Positions 51,271 to 59,840 of a stretch of DNA of 64,000 bases are shown here, one piece after another. Location of the stretch: NCBI GenBank assembly GCA_944331895.1, contig CALVIX010000002.1, forward strand, positions 1 through 64,000. Direction: 5' to 3'. Position numbers and translations under genes: made by a program. This stretch comes from an uncultured Bacilli bacterium. GTDB taxonomy: Bacteria; Bacillota_I; Bacilli_A; RF39; UBA660. How positions within the stretch are numbered: the stretch's first letter is position 1; each line of letters opens with the position of its first letter. Below the pieces are notes generated by a model. It was not told the origin of the DNA and did no database searches. It saw nothing but the letters and a program-made list of their open reading frames with translations.

Positions 51271-51930
51271 ATGAAATTATCAAAACGTTTAAAGACAATT
51301 GCTAATATGATACCTATAAATACTAGAGTTTTAGATATTGGATGTGATCACGCGCTACTAGATATTTATTTAACTTTAGAAAAAGGATGTCGTTGTGTTG
51401 CAAGTGATATCAATGATCGCGCATTAAAAAGCGCAAGAGACAATGTGATAAAATATGATTTGAAAAATAAGATTGATATTGTTTGTGCTCCAGGATTAGA
51501 TGGGGTAGAGGTGACGGAAGATAGTTATGTCGTCATTGCCGGTATGGGAACGATGACGATTTTAGATATTTTGTCGTCGCCACAAGTGAATAAAATTCAA
51601 CATTTAATACTGCAGTCTAATCGCGAATTAGAGACGCTTCGCAAAGAGGTAACACGGTTAGGTTTTTATATTCGAGAGGAACATGCCATCGAAGAAAAAG
51701 GCATATACTACGTGATCATTTTATTAGAAAAAGGAGTTGTTAGCTATCGAGAGATGGAGTATCGATATGGTCCTTATCTATTAAAACACGATCGTTCTTA
51801 CTTGAAGTGGGCATTGGAAAGAGAAAGAGAAATGCTTGCTTGTTTGCCAGAGATATATGTCGAAAAAAGAAAGAAGCAAGAGCAAAATATTCTATTTTTA
51901 GAGGCTTGTATAGGTTGTCAAAAAAAATAA
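51271..51930 (+). CDS. trmK: tRNA (adenine22-N1)-methyltransferase
   Basis: A 219-residue SAM-dependent methyltransferase for m1A22 in tRNA. It has L-S-K-R-L-K-T-I-A at the N-terminus, the SAM-binding V-L-D-I-G-C-D-H-A-L-L, then V-A-S-D-I-N and the V-I-A-G-M-G-T-M-T catalytic loop. The C-terminal ~60 residues are a coiled coil, as in the family. GAGGTG precedes the ATG at 51271. Its place after dnaG-rpoD matches Bacillus. Confidence 0.94.
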   Translation: MKLSKRLKTIANMIPINTRVLDIGCDHALLDIYLTLEKGCRCVASDINDRALKSARDNVIKYDLKNKIDIVCAPGLDGVEVTEDSYVVIAGMGTMTILDILSSPQVNKIQHLILQSNRELETLRKEVTRLGFYIREEHAIEEKGIYYVIILLEKGVVSYREMEYRYGPYLLKHDRSYLKWALEREREMLACLPEIYVEKRKKQEQNILFLEACIGCQKK

Positions 51931-51931
51931 A

Positions 51932-51949
51932 AGACACCATTTGGTGCCT
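51932..51949. terminator. Hairpin between convergent genes
   Basis: AGACACC-ATTT-GGTGCCT (one mismatch). The minus strand has a long T-rich run downstream, so it mainly serves the yqfQ-like gene. Confidence 0.6.
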
Positions 51950-52301
51950 ATAAGAAAAAAGTTGGTTGGTTATCTGTAGTCGTATTAGAAACAGAAGTAT
52001 TTTTAGAGTTAGAAGAAGATAAAGATGCAGTAGAAAGAGGAGTCGATGTCGTAGGATGATCGACTTTTTTAAATTCGTTCATCACTTGAAACATCGTTTT
52101 GGCATTACGCATAACAGGTGTGATTTGTTTGACGACAGGAATTGCCTGATTGATAATTCCGAGAGTCCTTTGCGTATTATTTAAAATAGAACTCCAGTTG
52201 ATTCCTCGCGTTCCTTGAAGAAGTCCGCGGGAAAGTCCACCACGCATTGCATTTGTTCCTGCATATGGAGCCATTGAAAAATAGGGATTGTAAAAATTCA
52301 T
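51948..52301 (-). CDS. YqfQ/VrrA-like protein
   Basis: A 117-residue protein. The N-terminal ~35 residues are Gly/Arg/Asn rich. A hydrophobic helical core resembles YqfQ (I-L-N-N-T-Q-R-T-L-G-I-I-N-Q-A-I-P-V-V-K-Q-I-T-P). A Ser/Thr-rich disordered tail follows. Bacillus yqfQ also neighbours sigA and trmK (yqfN), which supports the call. The ATG at 52301 is seven bases from AAAGGAG; the ATG two codons upstream is too close to that site. Confidence 0.75.
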   Translation of the reverse strand: MNFYNPYFSMAPYAGTNAMRGGLSRGLLQGTRGINWSSILNNTQRTLGIINQAIPVVKQITPVMRNAKTMFQVMNEFKKVDHPTTSTPLSTASLSSSNSKNTSVSNTTTDNQPTFFL

Positions 52302-52416
52302 AGGCATACTCCTTTCTAAATTATTATATGTTTTTTGAGGAAAATTGTTTTCTATTTTTCGAAATTATGTTATAATTTAATATAGTAAAAGAATAGGAAG
52401 ATAGGCAGGTGTTTTT

Positions 52417-54372
52417 ATGGCAAATAAACCAATCATATTTTGGCCTTGCATTCTTGTATATAGAGTGGTTTATTACGCTTATGTTGGAACACAGGTAACA
52501 ATATATAGTATCTTACAGTTGATCCGGAATTTCTTGAGATATGTACTGATTGGATTTATTGTTTGTTGTGAAGGGGTATATCAAATAGTACGTATACTTG
52601 GAATCGTACTATTGCATTTTTGGAAATATGTATACTTTGGAATATTAGCGGTTGGACTCGCAGTCCAAATTGGTTATTTGTTCTTGTACGATCATACATT
52701 GCGTAAATTCGTCATGATCTTAATTGCAAATCATCAGGAGAGGCTTGCTAGAAAAGATCGTAGATTGCGTGAATTAGAAGCACGTCGTCGTGAAAAAGAA
52801 GCGTTGAAAGAGCAGACGAGGTTACACAATTTATCAGTTGTAGAAGAAGCACAAAGAATTGCTGAAGAGCAGAGAAAAGAAGCGGAAGAATCCGAGTTAA
52901 GAAAGAAACAATTTATCGAGGGATTAGAAGACGAAGCTGCTGTTGAAGCAATGTTGGATTCGAAACCAAAGAAGACTTTCGCACAGCGATTGGAAGAATT
53001 CTTTAAGGCACTAGGGGCGCTTCCAGGTAAGATTGTAAAGGCGTTAAATAGTCCGATCGGAGCTGAGAAGAAGGCGTTGAGAGAGGCCGAGAAACACGAG
53101 GCACTTTTAATCGACTTAGCGAAAGAATCCGAAGAGAAAAGTGATAAGAAAATTCTTTTCGAGTATGTTGCAAAAAATGAAGATGGAAAGATCGTAAAAG
53201 GTTATTTCGAAGCTTTTTCTAAGTTGGAAGTACATTCATTTTTGATTAGTCAAGGTTTTGAAGTTTATAGTATTCGTAGTAGTAAGTGGGTTACATTTCT
53301 ACATGGAGATTCAGGATTTGGATCTGTTAAGATTAAAACGAAGGATCTCATCTTCTTTATCACACAGTTATCAACTTATATCAAAGCCGGAATTCCACTG
53401 GTAGATAGTTTAAAGATATTAACGAGACAGTATAAGAATCCGGGATATCAGAAAGTATTCCGTACGATGATGTACGATTTAACGATGGGAGATAGCTTTA
53501 GTACAGCGTTAGAGAAACAAGGAAAAGCGTTCCCAGGTCTTTTTGTCAACATGGTAAAATCGAGTGAGTTAACAGGAGAACTTCCTGAAGTGCTCGACGA
53601 CATGGAAGAGTATTACACACAGACGGAAAAGACAAAAAAACAGATGATCAATGCATTGTTATATCCATGTATGGTATTATTTGTAGCAATCGTCGTTATT
53701 ATCTTCATCATGGTATACGTTATTCCACAGTTCGTTGAGATCTACTCAAGTATGGATCCGACTGCAATTCCTGCATTTACATTATGGATTTTGGATTGTA
53801 GCCATTTCTTACGTGATTATGGTATCTTTATATTGATTGGAGTTGTCATTTTCTTTATTATATATATCTATTTATTCAGAAAGGTACAACCGTTTAGAAA
53901 AGCAATGCAAACGGTACTTATGAAAGTCCCTGTATTAGGAGATGTCGTTATATATAACGAAGTAACACTCTTTACAAAGACCCTTGGATCATTGATGGCA
54001 CACAACGTATTCATTACAGATAGTATGGAGATTTTGAACCGAATTACATCGAACGAAATTTATAAAGAGATGATCAATAAGACGTTGCAAAATCTATCGA
54101 CTGGAGAGAGTATTTCGGCATCGTTCAAAGGACATTGGGCATTCCCAGTTCCTGCCTACGAAATGCTTGTAACAGGAGAAAAAACTGGAGAACTTCCAGA
54201 AATGATGCAGAAAGTATCATCTTATTATCAAGAATTGCACGAGACGGCAGTAGCTCGTATCAAGACATTTGTCGAACCAATCTTAATTGTCTTACTAACT
54301 GGAGTTGTTGGTGTTATCGTTCTTGCAATCGTAATTCCAATGTTCAACATGTACAATACAATTCAAGAGTAG
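52417..54372 (+). CDS. pilC: Type IV pilus inner-membrane platform protein PilC with long N-terminal extension
   Basis: A 651-residue protein; typical PilC/GspF proteins are ~400. Two T2SF domains occupy about residues 305-430 and 508-635 (F-F-I-T-Q-L-S-T-Y-I-K-A-G-I-P-L, later M-L-V-T-G-E-K-T-G-E-L-P), with the usual three membrane helices. The extra N-terminal ~245 residues hold about three hydrophobic helices (~8-30, 38-65, 70-95). They then carry a highly charged coiled coil (~105-180) and a linker. I have not seen this extension described. It is followed by pilD after 10 bases. Confidence 0.92.
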   Translation: MANKPIIFWPCILVYRVVYYAYVGTQVTIYSILQLIRNFLRYVLIGFIVCCEGVYQIVRILGIVLLHFWKYVYFGILAVGLAVQIGYLFLYDHTLRKFVMILIANHQERLARKDRRLRELEARRREKEALKEQTRLHNLSVVEEAQRIAEEQRKEAEESELRKKQFIEGLEDEAAVEAMLDSKPKKTFAQRLEEFFKALGALPGKIVKALNSPIGAEKKALREAEKHEALLIDLAKESEEKSDKKILFEYVAKNEDGKIVKGYFEAFSKLEVHSFLISQGFEVYSIRSSKWVTFLHGDSGFGSVKIKTKDLIFFITQLSTYIKAGIPLVDSLKILTRQYKNPGYQKVFRTMMYDLTMGDSFSTALEKQGKAFPGLFVNMVKSSELTGELPEVLDDMEEYYTQTEKTKKQMINALLYPCMVLFVAIVVIIFIMVYVIPQFVEIYSSMDPTAIPAFTLWILDCSHFLRDYGIFILIGVVIFFIIYIYLFRKVQPFRKAMQTVLMKVPVLGDVVIYNEVTLFTKTLGSLMAHNVFITDSMEILNRITSNEIYKEMINKTLQNLSTGESISASFKGHWAFPVPAYEMLVTGEKTGELPEMMQKVSSYYQELHETAVARIKTFVEPILIVLLTGVVGVIVLAIVIPMFNMYNTIQE

Positions 54373-54382
54373 GAGGAATCAA

Positions 54383-55147
54383 ATGGAAGTATATTATATC
54401 GTTATCTTCTTCATATTAGGAACGATTATGGCATCATTTTTTAACGTCGTTGGTTCTAGGCGTGCAAATGGACAATCTATTATCTCGCCTAGATCACACT
54501 GTACGAAATGTGGACATGTATTAAAACCGATTGAATTGATTCCTATCTTTTCTTTTCTAATACAAAGAGGGAAATGTAGAGCGTGTAAAACGAAGTTATC
54601 GTGGATTTATCCAGTTCATGAGTTTTGTACGGGAGCTTTATACGCACTTAGTTTTTATCAATATGGATTTTCGATTGATTTTGTAATCGCACTTACATTT
54701 GTTTCGATGTTATCTATCGTATTTATAAGTGATTATGAATCGATGATCATTTTAGATGAAGTATTGGCAATAGGATCGATACTACTCATCATCGAGTATT
54801 GTATACGCGATGGAATCAACGACGCATGCTATTATATTTTGTCTGGATGTATCGCTTTTGGAATCATGTATCTATTAAAATTATTTGGCGACTTTTTATT
54901 CCAAAAAGAATCGATGGGTGGGGGAGACATCAAACTTTTATTCGTGTTTGGTCTCGTCCTTGGATTTCAAATGTCAGTCGTTACGATTTTCTTGGCTGCT
55001 TTAATCGGCCTTCCAATCGCTTTGATTGTCACATATAAAAAGCAGACGAATATCATTGCGTTTGGCCCATTTTTAATCGTTGCAGCTTTGATGATATATT
55101 TTACACATTTTAGTTGGAATCAATTAGTTGCATTTTTAATCGCATAG
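54383..55147 (+). CDS. pilD: Prepilin peptidase
   Basis: A 254-residue A24-family aspartic protease that cleaves and methylates prepilins. The N-terminal cytoplasmic loop has two C-x-x-C pairs (C-T-K-C and C-R-A-C). The catalytic Asp residues are in F-I-S-D-Y-E-S (~114) and G-G-G-D-I-K-L (~181). About eight membrane helices. Its substrates are expected to be the prepilins at 23143, 56724 and 58170. Confidence 0.94.
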   Translation: MEVYYIVIFFILGTIMASFFNVVGSRRANGQSIISPRSHCTKCGHVLKPIELIPIFSFLIQRGKCRACKTKLSWIYPVHEFCTGALYALSFYQYGFSIDFVIALTFVSMLSIVFISDYESMIILDEVLAIGSILLIIEYCIRDGINDACYYILSGCIAFGIMYLLKLFGDFLFQKESMGGGDIKLLFVFGLVLGFQMSVVTIFLAALIGLPIALIVTYKKQTNIIAFGPFLIVAALMIYFTHFSWNQLVAFLIA

Positions 55148-55149
55148 AA

Positions 55150-55174
55150 AAAAACCTCATGAAAATGAGGTTTT
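55150..55174. terminator. Bidirectional terminator
   Basis: AAAACCTCAT-GAAA-ATGAGGTTTT, GNRA-type loop, between convergent pilD and pilB. Confidence 0.9.
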
Positions 55175-55183
55175 ATTGTACAA

Positions 55184-55209
55184 AAAAACATGGTAGAGAG
55201 CCATGTTTT
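55184..55209 (-). terminator. pilB terminator (minus strand)
   Basis: AAAACATGG and CCATGTTTT around a seven-base loop, with a T-run on the minus strand. Confidence 0.8.
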
Positions 55210-56629
55210 ATAAATCTAGAATATCGATCTTATCATCGATCGGCGGTTGTGTAGTTGTCGGTTGTGCTGCTTGTACAGGTGTTGTCGGCGTAGTCTGTGT
55301 CGTTGTTTGTACAGATGGAGCCATCTGTTTGTCACTATTATTCGCAGCAGCTAAATGCCCTATATCTTCTTTTACTGCAATACCAGTATAGGCAAGAGCA
55401 GCTTCTAGTCCAGATTTTTCTTTTTGATCATTTCCGAGAGACTCATCATCGTCAAGTTCGATCAATTTCAAAATTTCTTCGATCGTCGTATAACCATCTA
55501 CTACTTTTTGAAGACCATCTTGTAACATTGTCGTTACATCAGAACCATATACCATCTCTCTTAATTTTTCTTTCGAAACGCTACTACTGATGGCATCACG
55601 AATTTCTTGATTGATTAGTAGTACCTCGTGAATTGAAATACGTCCTTTATAACCAGAACCGCATTCCTCGCATCCTTCAGCAGTTTTTACTTCATTTACT
55701 TCTAAACCGAGTGCTTTTTTAAATAATTCTTTCTCATATTGATTTGTCGGTCTCGTTTTTTGACATTTCGTACAAAGGCGACGCGCCAATTTTTGAGAAA
55801 TAATACCCGTAAGGGAAGCAGATAACAAGTATCTTTCTACATCCATATCGAGTAGACGTTCGATTGTGTTTAACGAGTTGTTGGTGTGGATAGTAGATAA
55901 TACTAAGTGTCCTGTAATAGAAGCACGAACGGCAATCTGTGCAGTTTCGTTATCACGAATCTCTCCGATCATGATGATGTTCGGGTCTTGACGCAAAATA
56001 GAACGTAGAGCACTCGCAAAAGTCAAACCAATTTCACTATTGGTCTGTACCTGATTGATTCCTTCGATTTCCATTTCGACTGGATCCTCGACGGTAATAA
56101 TATTGACATCTTCACGATTTAATCTGTTTAAAATAGAATATACTGTCGTTGATTTTCCGGAACCAGTTGCTCCAGTAACTAGGATAATTCCATTTGGAAC
56201 AGCGATCATTCTAAGTACTTTTTTAAGGTTATCTTGGCTGAGTCCTAAAGTTTCAAGTCCTGATATACTCATTGAATAGTCTAAGATACGAATAACGACT
56301 TTTTCTCCTTCTTTTGTAGGTAGGGCAGACACACGGAGATCTAAAGGCATATCTTGGATCTTCTGTTTGATTGCTCCATCCTGAGGAAGTCTCGTCTCTG
56401 TAATATTCATTCCGGCTAAGATTTTAACACGCGTTACTAAGTTTTTCTGCATGACGCTTGGAACATCAGCATAATCGACTAAAGCCCCGTCGATACGAAT
56501 TCTAATTTTCATGCCATCTGTACGGGGATCCATGTGAATATCACTAGCTCCTCTCTTGGCCGAATCTACTAATATATCGTTTAAGATTTCTGTAATAGGT
56601 ATTTTATTAAAGTCATATTTCTTAAGCAC
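55208..56629 (-). CDS. pilB: Pilus extension ATPase PilB/GspE
   Basis: A 473-residue secretion ATPase. Residues ~1-110 are the N2 domain (I-L-V-D-S-A-K-R-G-A-S-D-I-H). Walker A is G-A-T-G-S-G-K-S-T, with the Asp box V-E-D-P-V-E, Walker B I-M-I-G-E-I-R-D, the His box T-I-H-T-N-N and a tetracysteine zinc motif (C-T-K-C, C-E-E-C). It lacks the N-terminal MshEN/GspE-N domain. The C-terminal ~85 residues are a Thr/Pro/Gln-rich tail not usual in PilB. The start codon is GTG behind AAAGGGG. It lies on the opposite strand between pilD and the minor pilins. Confidence 0.94.
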   Translation of the reverse strand: MLKKYDFNKIPITEILNDILVDSAKRGASDIHMDPRTDGMKIRIRIDGALVDYADVPSVMQKNLVTRVKILAGMNITETRLPQDGAIKQKIQDMPLDLRVSALPTKEGEKVVIRILDYSMSISGLETLGLSQDNLKKVLRMIAVPNGIILVTGATGSGKSTTVYSILNRLNREDVNIITVEDPVEMEIEGINQVQTNSEIGLTFASALRSILRQDPNIIMIGEIRDNETAQIAVRASITGHLVLSTIHTNNSLNTIERLLDMDVERYLLSASLTGIISQKLARRLCTKCQKTRPTNQYEKELFKKALGLEVNEVKTAEGCEECGSGYKGRISIHEVLLINQEIRDAISSSVSKEKLREMVYGSDVTTMLQDGLQKVVDGYTTIEEILKLIELDDDESLGNDQKEKSGLEAALAYTGIAVKEDIGHLAAANNSDKQMAPSVQTTTQTTPTTPVQAAQPTTTQPPIDDKIDILDL

Positions 56630-56723
56630 ATTTTCAACCCCTTTTATATTTTTGGACTAGCTTTTATCCTGATAATATTATATAATAGTTTTATGATAAA
56701 TACAATAATAAAGGAGTCAGTTT
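56630..56723. promoter_or_regulatory. Divergent pilB/pilin promoter region
   Basis: A 94-bp AT-rich gap between divergent genes. On the plus strand TTGGAC, 18 bp, TATTAT (overlapping a second TATAAT) precede the pilin; no clear matching pair was seen for pilB. Sharing this region would coordinate ATPase and pilin expression. Confidence 0.45.
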
Positions 56724-58154
56724 ATGAAAAAAAAGAATAACCTGGGGTTTTCGTTGATGGAAACATTGATTGTATCAGTGTTCGTTACATCATTATTAGT
56801 ATTTTTATTTGTTCAATTTCAAAAAGTAAATAGTAGTTATGAAACGACATTTTCATATAATACTGTAAATGCATTGTATGGTGCGCAGAGCATCAATCAA
56901 TACATTCAACAAGATGGATATGATCAACTTATCAATACATACGAAAACAATGTTTTAGATGGTGTTTTTTACGTTGATTTCTCCGATTGCTCTAGCGAGT
57001 ACTTTGTAGAGACTGCGTACTGTCAACAACTGCTGCTTTCTCTAAATGTGGAACACGCATATTTTACTGGTAGCAACGTAACAAACTTCTTAAAAAATTT
57101 AGAGTCTCACGATATGAACGAAGAGACGAAAGAATTTGTACGTTATATCAATACAGATAGCACGTCCGATGGATATCGATTGATCGTCGAATATACGAAC
57201 GGTGAGTATGCGACTTTGAAAATGGGAGCTAATACACTCACTTACCAATTTTACTATACGGGAAATTATCAAACGTTTATCGTTCCAGAATCCGGGTTAT
57301 ATCGAATTGAGACTTGGGGAGCTGCCGGAGGTGGCGAAGAAGGTGGACATGGAGCGTATGCTGCTGGATCTGTCTATTTAAATAAAGGAACAAAATTATA
57401 TGTTTACGTCGGTGGAAAAGGTGCCGATAGCAGTCGAACGGATAGCTTTAACGGCGGTGCTGGAGGAAGTGGTTCTAAACGTGCCGATGGTGGAAATAAA
57501 GATCAAATGATCGGAGCTGCCGGAGGCGGTGCAAGTGATGTAAGGTTGTCTTTAGGAGATAACACATTCGCCTATGCAAGTAGAATTATCGTCGCTGCCG
57601 GAGGTGGTGGACAAGGAGCTTCTAGAAATCCTGGAGGAGCCGGAGGTGCCTTGCAAGGACTTCCTACAAGTTCTTCATCTGCTTCCGATATTACGAATGG
57701 TAGATCAGGTGTCGGTGCGACAGCAACGAAAGGTGGTGCCGGAGGAATCGCCGCTTCTGCTTACGCTTCTAATGGTCTTACTGGGAAGGCCGGTGTTTTA
57801 GGAGTAGGAGGACATCCTGTTGAAAGCGATGCGATACAAAATGTAGCTGGAGGAGCCGGAGGTGGCGGAGGTGGCTACTACGGTGGTGGTGCCGGAGGAG
57901 CTGGTGCCTATGGAACCGGTGGCGGAGGAGCCGGAGGTTCATCTTTTATCTCTGGATATAGTGGATGTAACTCCCTTGCTTCCAACGGAACACATACAGG
58001 ATCTCCTGTGCATCCATCCGCACTAGTATTTTCTAATGGAGTTATGATCGCTGGAGACCAGTCGATGCCAAATCCAAACAAAACAGGAATGGTGACTGGA
58101 AATGCTGGAAATGGGCAGGTCAACATTTCTTACATTTCGACATTTTCTAAATAA
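56724..58154 (+). CDS. Prepilin with ALK/LTK-like glycine-rich head, copy 1
   Basis: A 476-residue protein. The class III leader ends at L-G before F-S-L-M-E-T-L-I-V-S-V-F-V-T, with Glu at +5, followed by the pilin helix. Residues ~30-175 are a pilin-like region with Cys pairs. From about residue 180 (Y-Q-F-Y-Y-T-G-N-Y-Q-T-F-I-V-P-E-S-G) it becomes a glycine-rich domain. That domain opens Y-R-I-E-T-W-G-A-A-G-G, has many G-G-A-G-G runs, and ends G-G-S-S-F-I-S-G-Y-S-G-C-N. It matches the PF12810-type glycine-rich domain of ALK/LTK receptors. Local base composition is GC-rich from GCCGGAGGT-type codons. Probably a minor or tip pilin. Confidence 0.88.
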   Translation: MKKKNNLGFSLMETLIVSVFVTSLLVFLFVQFQKVNSSYETTFSYNTVNALYGAQSINQYIQQDGYDQLINTYENNVLDGVFYVDFSDCSSEYFVETAYCQQLLLSLNVEHAYFTGSNVTNFLKNLESHDMNEETKEFVRYINTDSTSDGYRLIVEYTNGEYATLKMGANTLTYQFYYTGNYQTFIVPESGLYRIETWGAAGGGEEGGHGAYAAGSVYLNKGTKLYVYVGGKGADSSRTDSFNGGAGGSGSKRADGGNKDQMIGAAGGGASDVRLSLGDNTFAYASRIIVAAGGGGQGASRNPGGAGGALQGLPTSSSSASDITNGRSGVGATATKGGAGGIAASAYASNGLTGKAGVLGVGGHPVESDAIQNVAGGAGGGGGGYYGGGAGGAGAYGTGGGGAGGSSFISGYSGCNSLASNGTHTGSPVHPSALVFSNGVMIAGDQSMPNPNKTGMVTGNAGNGQVNISYISTFSK

Positions 58155-58169
58155 CGAGGAGGAATAGAG

Positions 58170-59840
58170 ATGAAATTATTTCAAAAAGATACGCAAAAAT
58201 TAAATCAACGAGGATTTACGGTCGTAGAATTGGTTGTTTCTTTTGCTCTTGCAATGATCGTTATCGTCTTCTTATTCCAAGTCCTCATTCAAGTAAAAGA
58301 ACTATATGTCTCTGGAGTATTCAAGACAGAACTCTTAACGAAACAGACGAATATTACGAAGGCAATCAGTGATGACTTAAGCAATAAAAAAGTACTCTAC
58401 GCAACGAATTGTGGAGAATACTGTCTCAATTTTACATTTGATGATAATACGACAAAACAATTCAAAGTAGATAAAACGAATAAAGTTGTGCGGTACGGAA
58501 ATTATGCAATCAAATTAGCAGATGGTAGTAAAATTGGAGAGATGCACGTTACGACGGAAACACCAATGACAAGTCCATCGGCTGCCATGATGGGAAACAA
58601 TTCATTTATCCGCATCGACGTACCTATCACTCACCATTTATTTACGGGAGACAATTTTGGAATTCGTCTCGTATATCAATACAATAATCAAGAGACTGCA
58701 TTAAATAATATCGTTTTTGAAGGTAACGGTCAGACGGAACATTTATATTTGCGCGGATTAGAAGAGATGGTGCTATATGATACGATCGCATATCAAGAAC
58801 CAGGTTGGTTTGTCATCGACGAAGATGGAAACATGATCGAAAACGATAGTCGTGTCAGAACAAATTGCGCCGTCGGAAGTACAGTAGGACAAACTTACAC
58901 ATGTGAATATTCTTTTTACGATAACGGAGTCTTGGTAAATCAAAGAACACGTCGCGTTACGATCGTACCTGCAGAGACAGACTATCAATATACAGGTCAG
59001 GAACAAATATTTATTCCTCCTGTGAGTGGAACTTATCAAGTAGAGCTTTGGGGCGCACAAGGTGGAGGGCCATCCGGAGGTAATGGTGCATATACAAGTG
59101 GAACGATCAATTTAACGTCATCAGATACACTTTATGTTTATGTTGGCGAACATAAAGAACGTGGAGACGTTGCCGTTGCTTTTAATGGTGGTGGTTCTGC
59201 AATGTTGGAAGATTCTCAAGCAAATGATAGTAATCGTTATAATAGTGGCGGTGGAGCTACGGACATACGTCTTGTCGGTGGTGATTGGAGTAGTTTAAAC
59301 GGATTACAGAGCCGTATTATGGTTGCTGCCGGAGGTGGCGGAGGTTTCAAATCATCTACAAGTGAGATTCTAGGTGGTGCCGGAGGAACACTTACTGGAA
59401 TCGATGGAAAAATTTTGGGACCGAGCGCTGTGACTGTAGCAAAAGGCGGTACTCAGACGGCTGGGGGAGCTGGAGGAAGTGGTCCTTATGCAAAGGGAGA
59501 TCCAGGTGCATTTGGTCGCGGAGGAAACAGTGGATCTAAATTCCTAAGCGGTGGTGGCGGAGGTTACTACGGAGGAGGTGCTTCCGGAGTAGCCACTGAT
59601 ACTGCTGCAAGTGGAGCTGGAGGTTCATCCTTTATTTCTGGCTATACTGGGTGCAATGCAATCGATAAAGAAGGAAAACATACAGGAAAGCCTCAACATT
59701 ATTCTGGGAAAGTTTTCTCTAATGGAAAAATGGTTGCCGGAACAGGTTCAATGCCAGGATATAATGAAGCTACAATACCTGGGAATGCAGGACATGGCTA
59801 TGCACGTTTTACGTTAGTTTCAATCGTAAGCTCTAATTAG
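58170..59840 (+). CDS. Prepilin with Ig-like and ALK/LTK-like glycine-rich domains, copy 2
   Basis: A 556-residue paralogue of the preceding gene, starting 15 bases after it. The leader ends R-G before F-T-V-V-E-L-V-V-S-F-A-L, with Glu at +5. A pilin-like section (~35-195) is followed by a beta-sandwich resembling Ig-like repeats (E-P-G-W-F-V-I-D-E-D-G-N-M, to ~275). The glycine-rich head runs ~285-550. The head shares the closing block S-S-F-I-S-G-Y-[ST]-G-C-N...H-T-G...V-F-S-N-G-x-M with copy 1, so one arose from the other. Likely partner minor pilins. The stop overlaps the convergent ylbJ stop by 4 bp. Confidence 0.88.
   Translation: MKLFQKDTQKLNQRGFTVVELVVSFALAMIVIVFLFQVLIQVKELYVSGVFKTELLTKQTNITKAISDDLSNKKVLYATNCGEYCLNFTFDDNTTKQFKVDKTNKVVRYGNYAIKLADGSKIGEMHVTTETPMTSPSAAMMGNNSFIRIDVPITHHLFTGDNFGIRLVYQYNNQETALNNIVFEGNGQTEHLYLRGLEEMVLYDTIAYQEPGWFVIDEDGNMIENDSRVRTNCAVGSTVGQTYTCEYSFYDNGVLVNQRTRRVTIVPAETDYQYTGQEQIFIPPVSGTYQVELWGAQGGGPSGGNGAYTSGTINLTSSDTLYVYVGEHKERGDVAVAFNGGGSAMLEDSQANDSNRYNSGGGATDIRLVGGDWSSLNGLQSRIMVAAGGGGGFKSSTSEILGGAGGTLTGIDGKILGPSAVTVAKGGTQTAGGAGGSGPYAKGDPGAFGRGGNSGSKFLSGGGGGYYGGGASGVATDTAASGAGGSSFISGYTGCNAIDKEGKHTGKPQHYSGKVFSNGKMVAGTGSMPGYNEATIPGNAGHGYARFTLVSIVSSN

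Noticed and set aside
54135-54419. A 94-codon open frame over the pilC/pilD junction
   Set aside because: It is out of frame with both genes, and its Cys/Arg/Ser-rich translation looks non-coding.
57300-57960. Horizontal transfer of the glycine-rich head because of its high GC
   Set aside because: The GC rise is explained by Gly and Ala codons; flanking parts of the same genes have normal composition.
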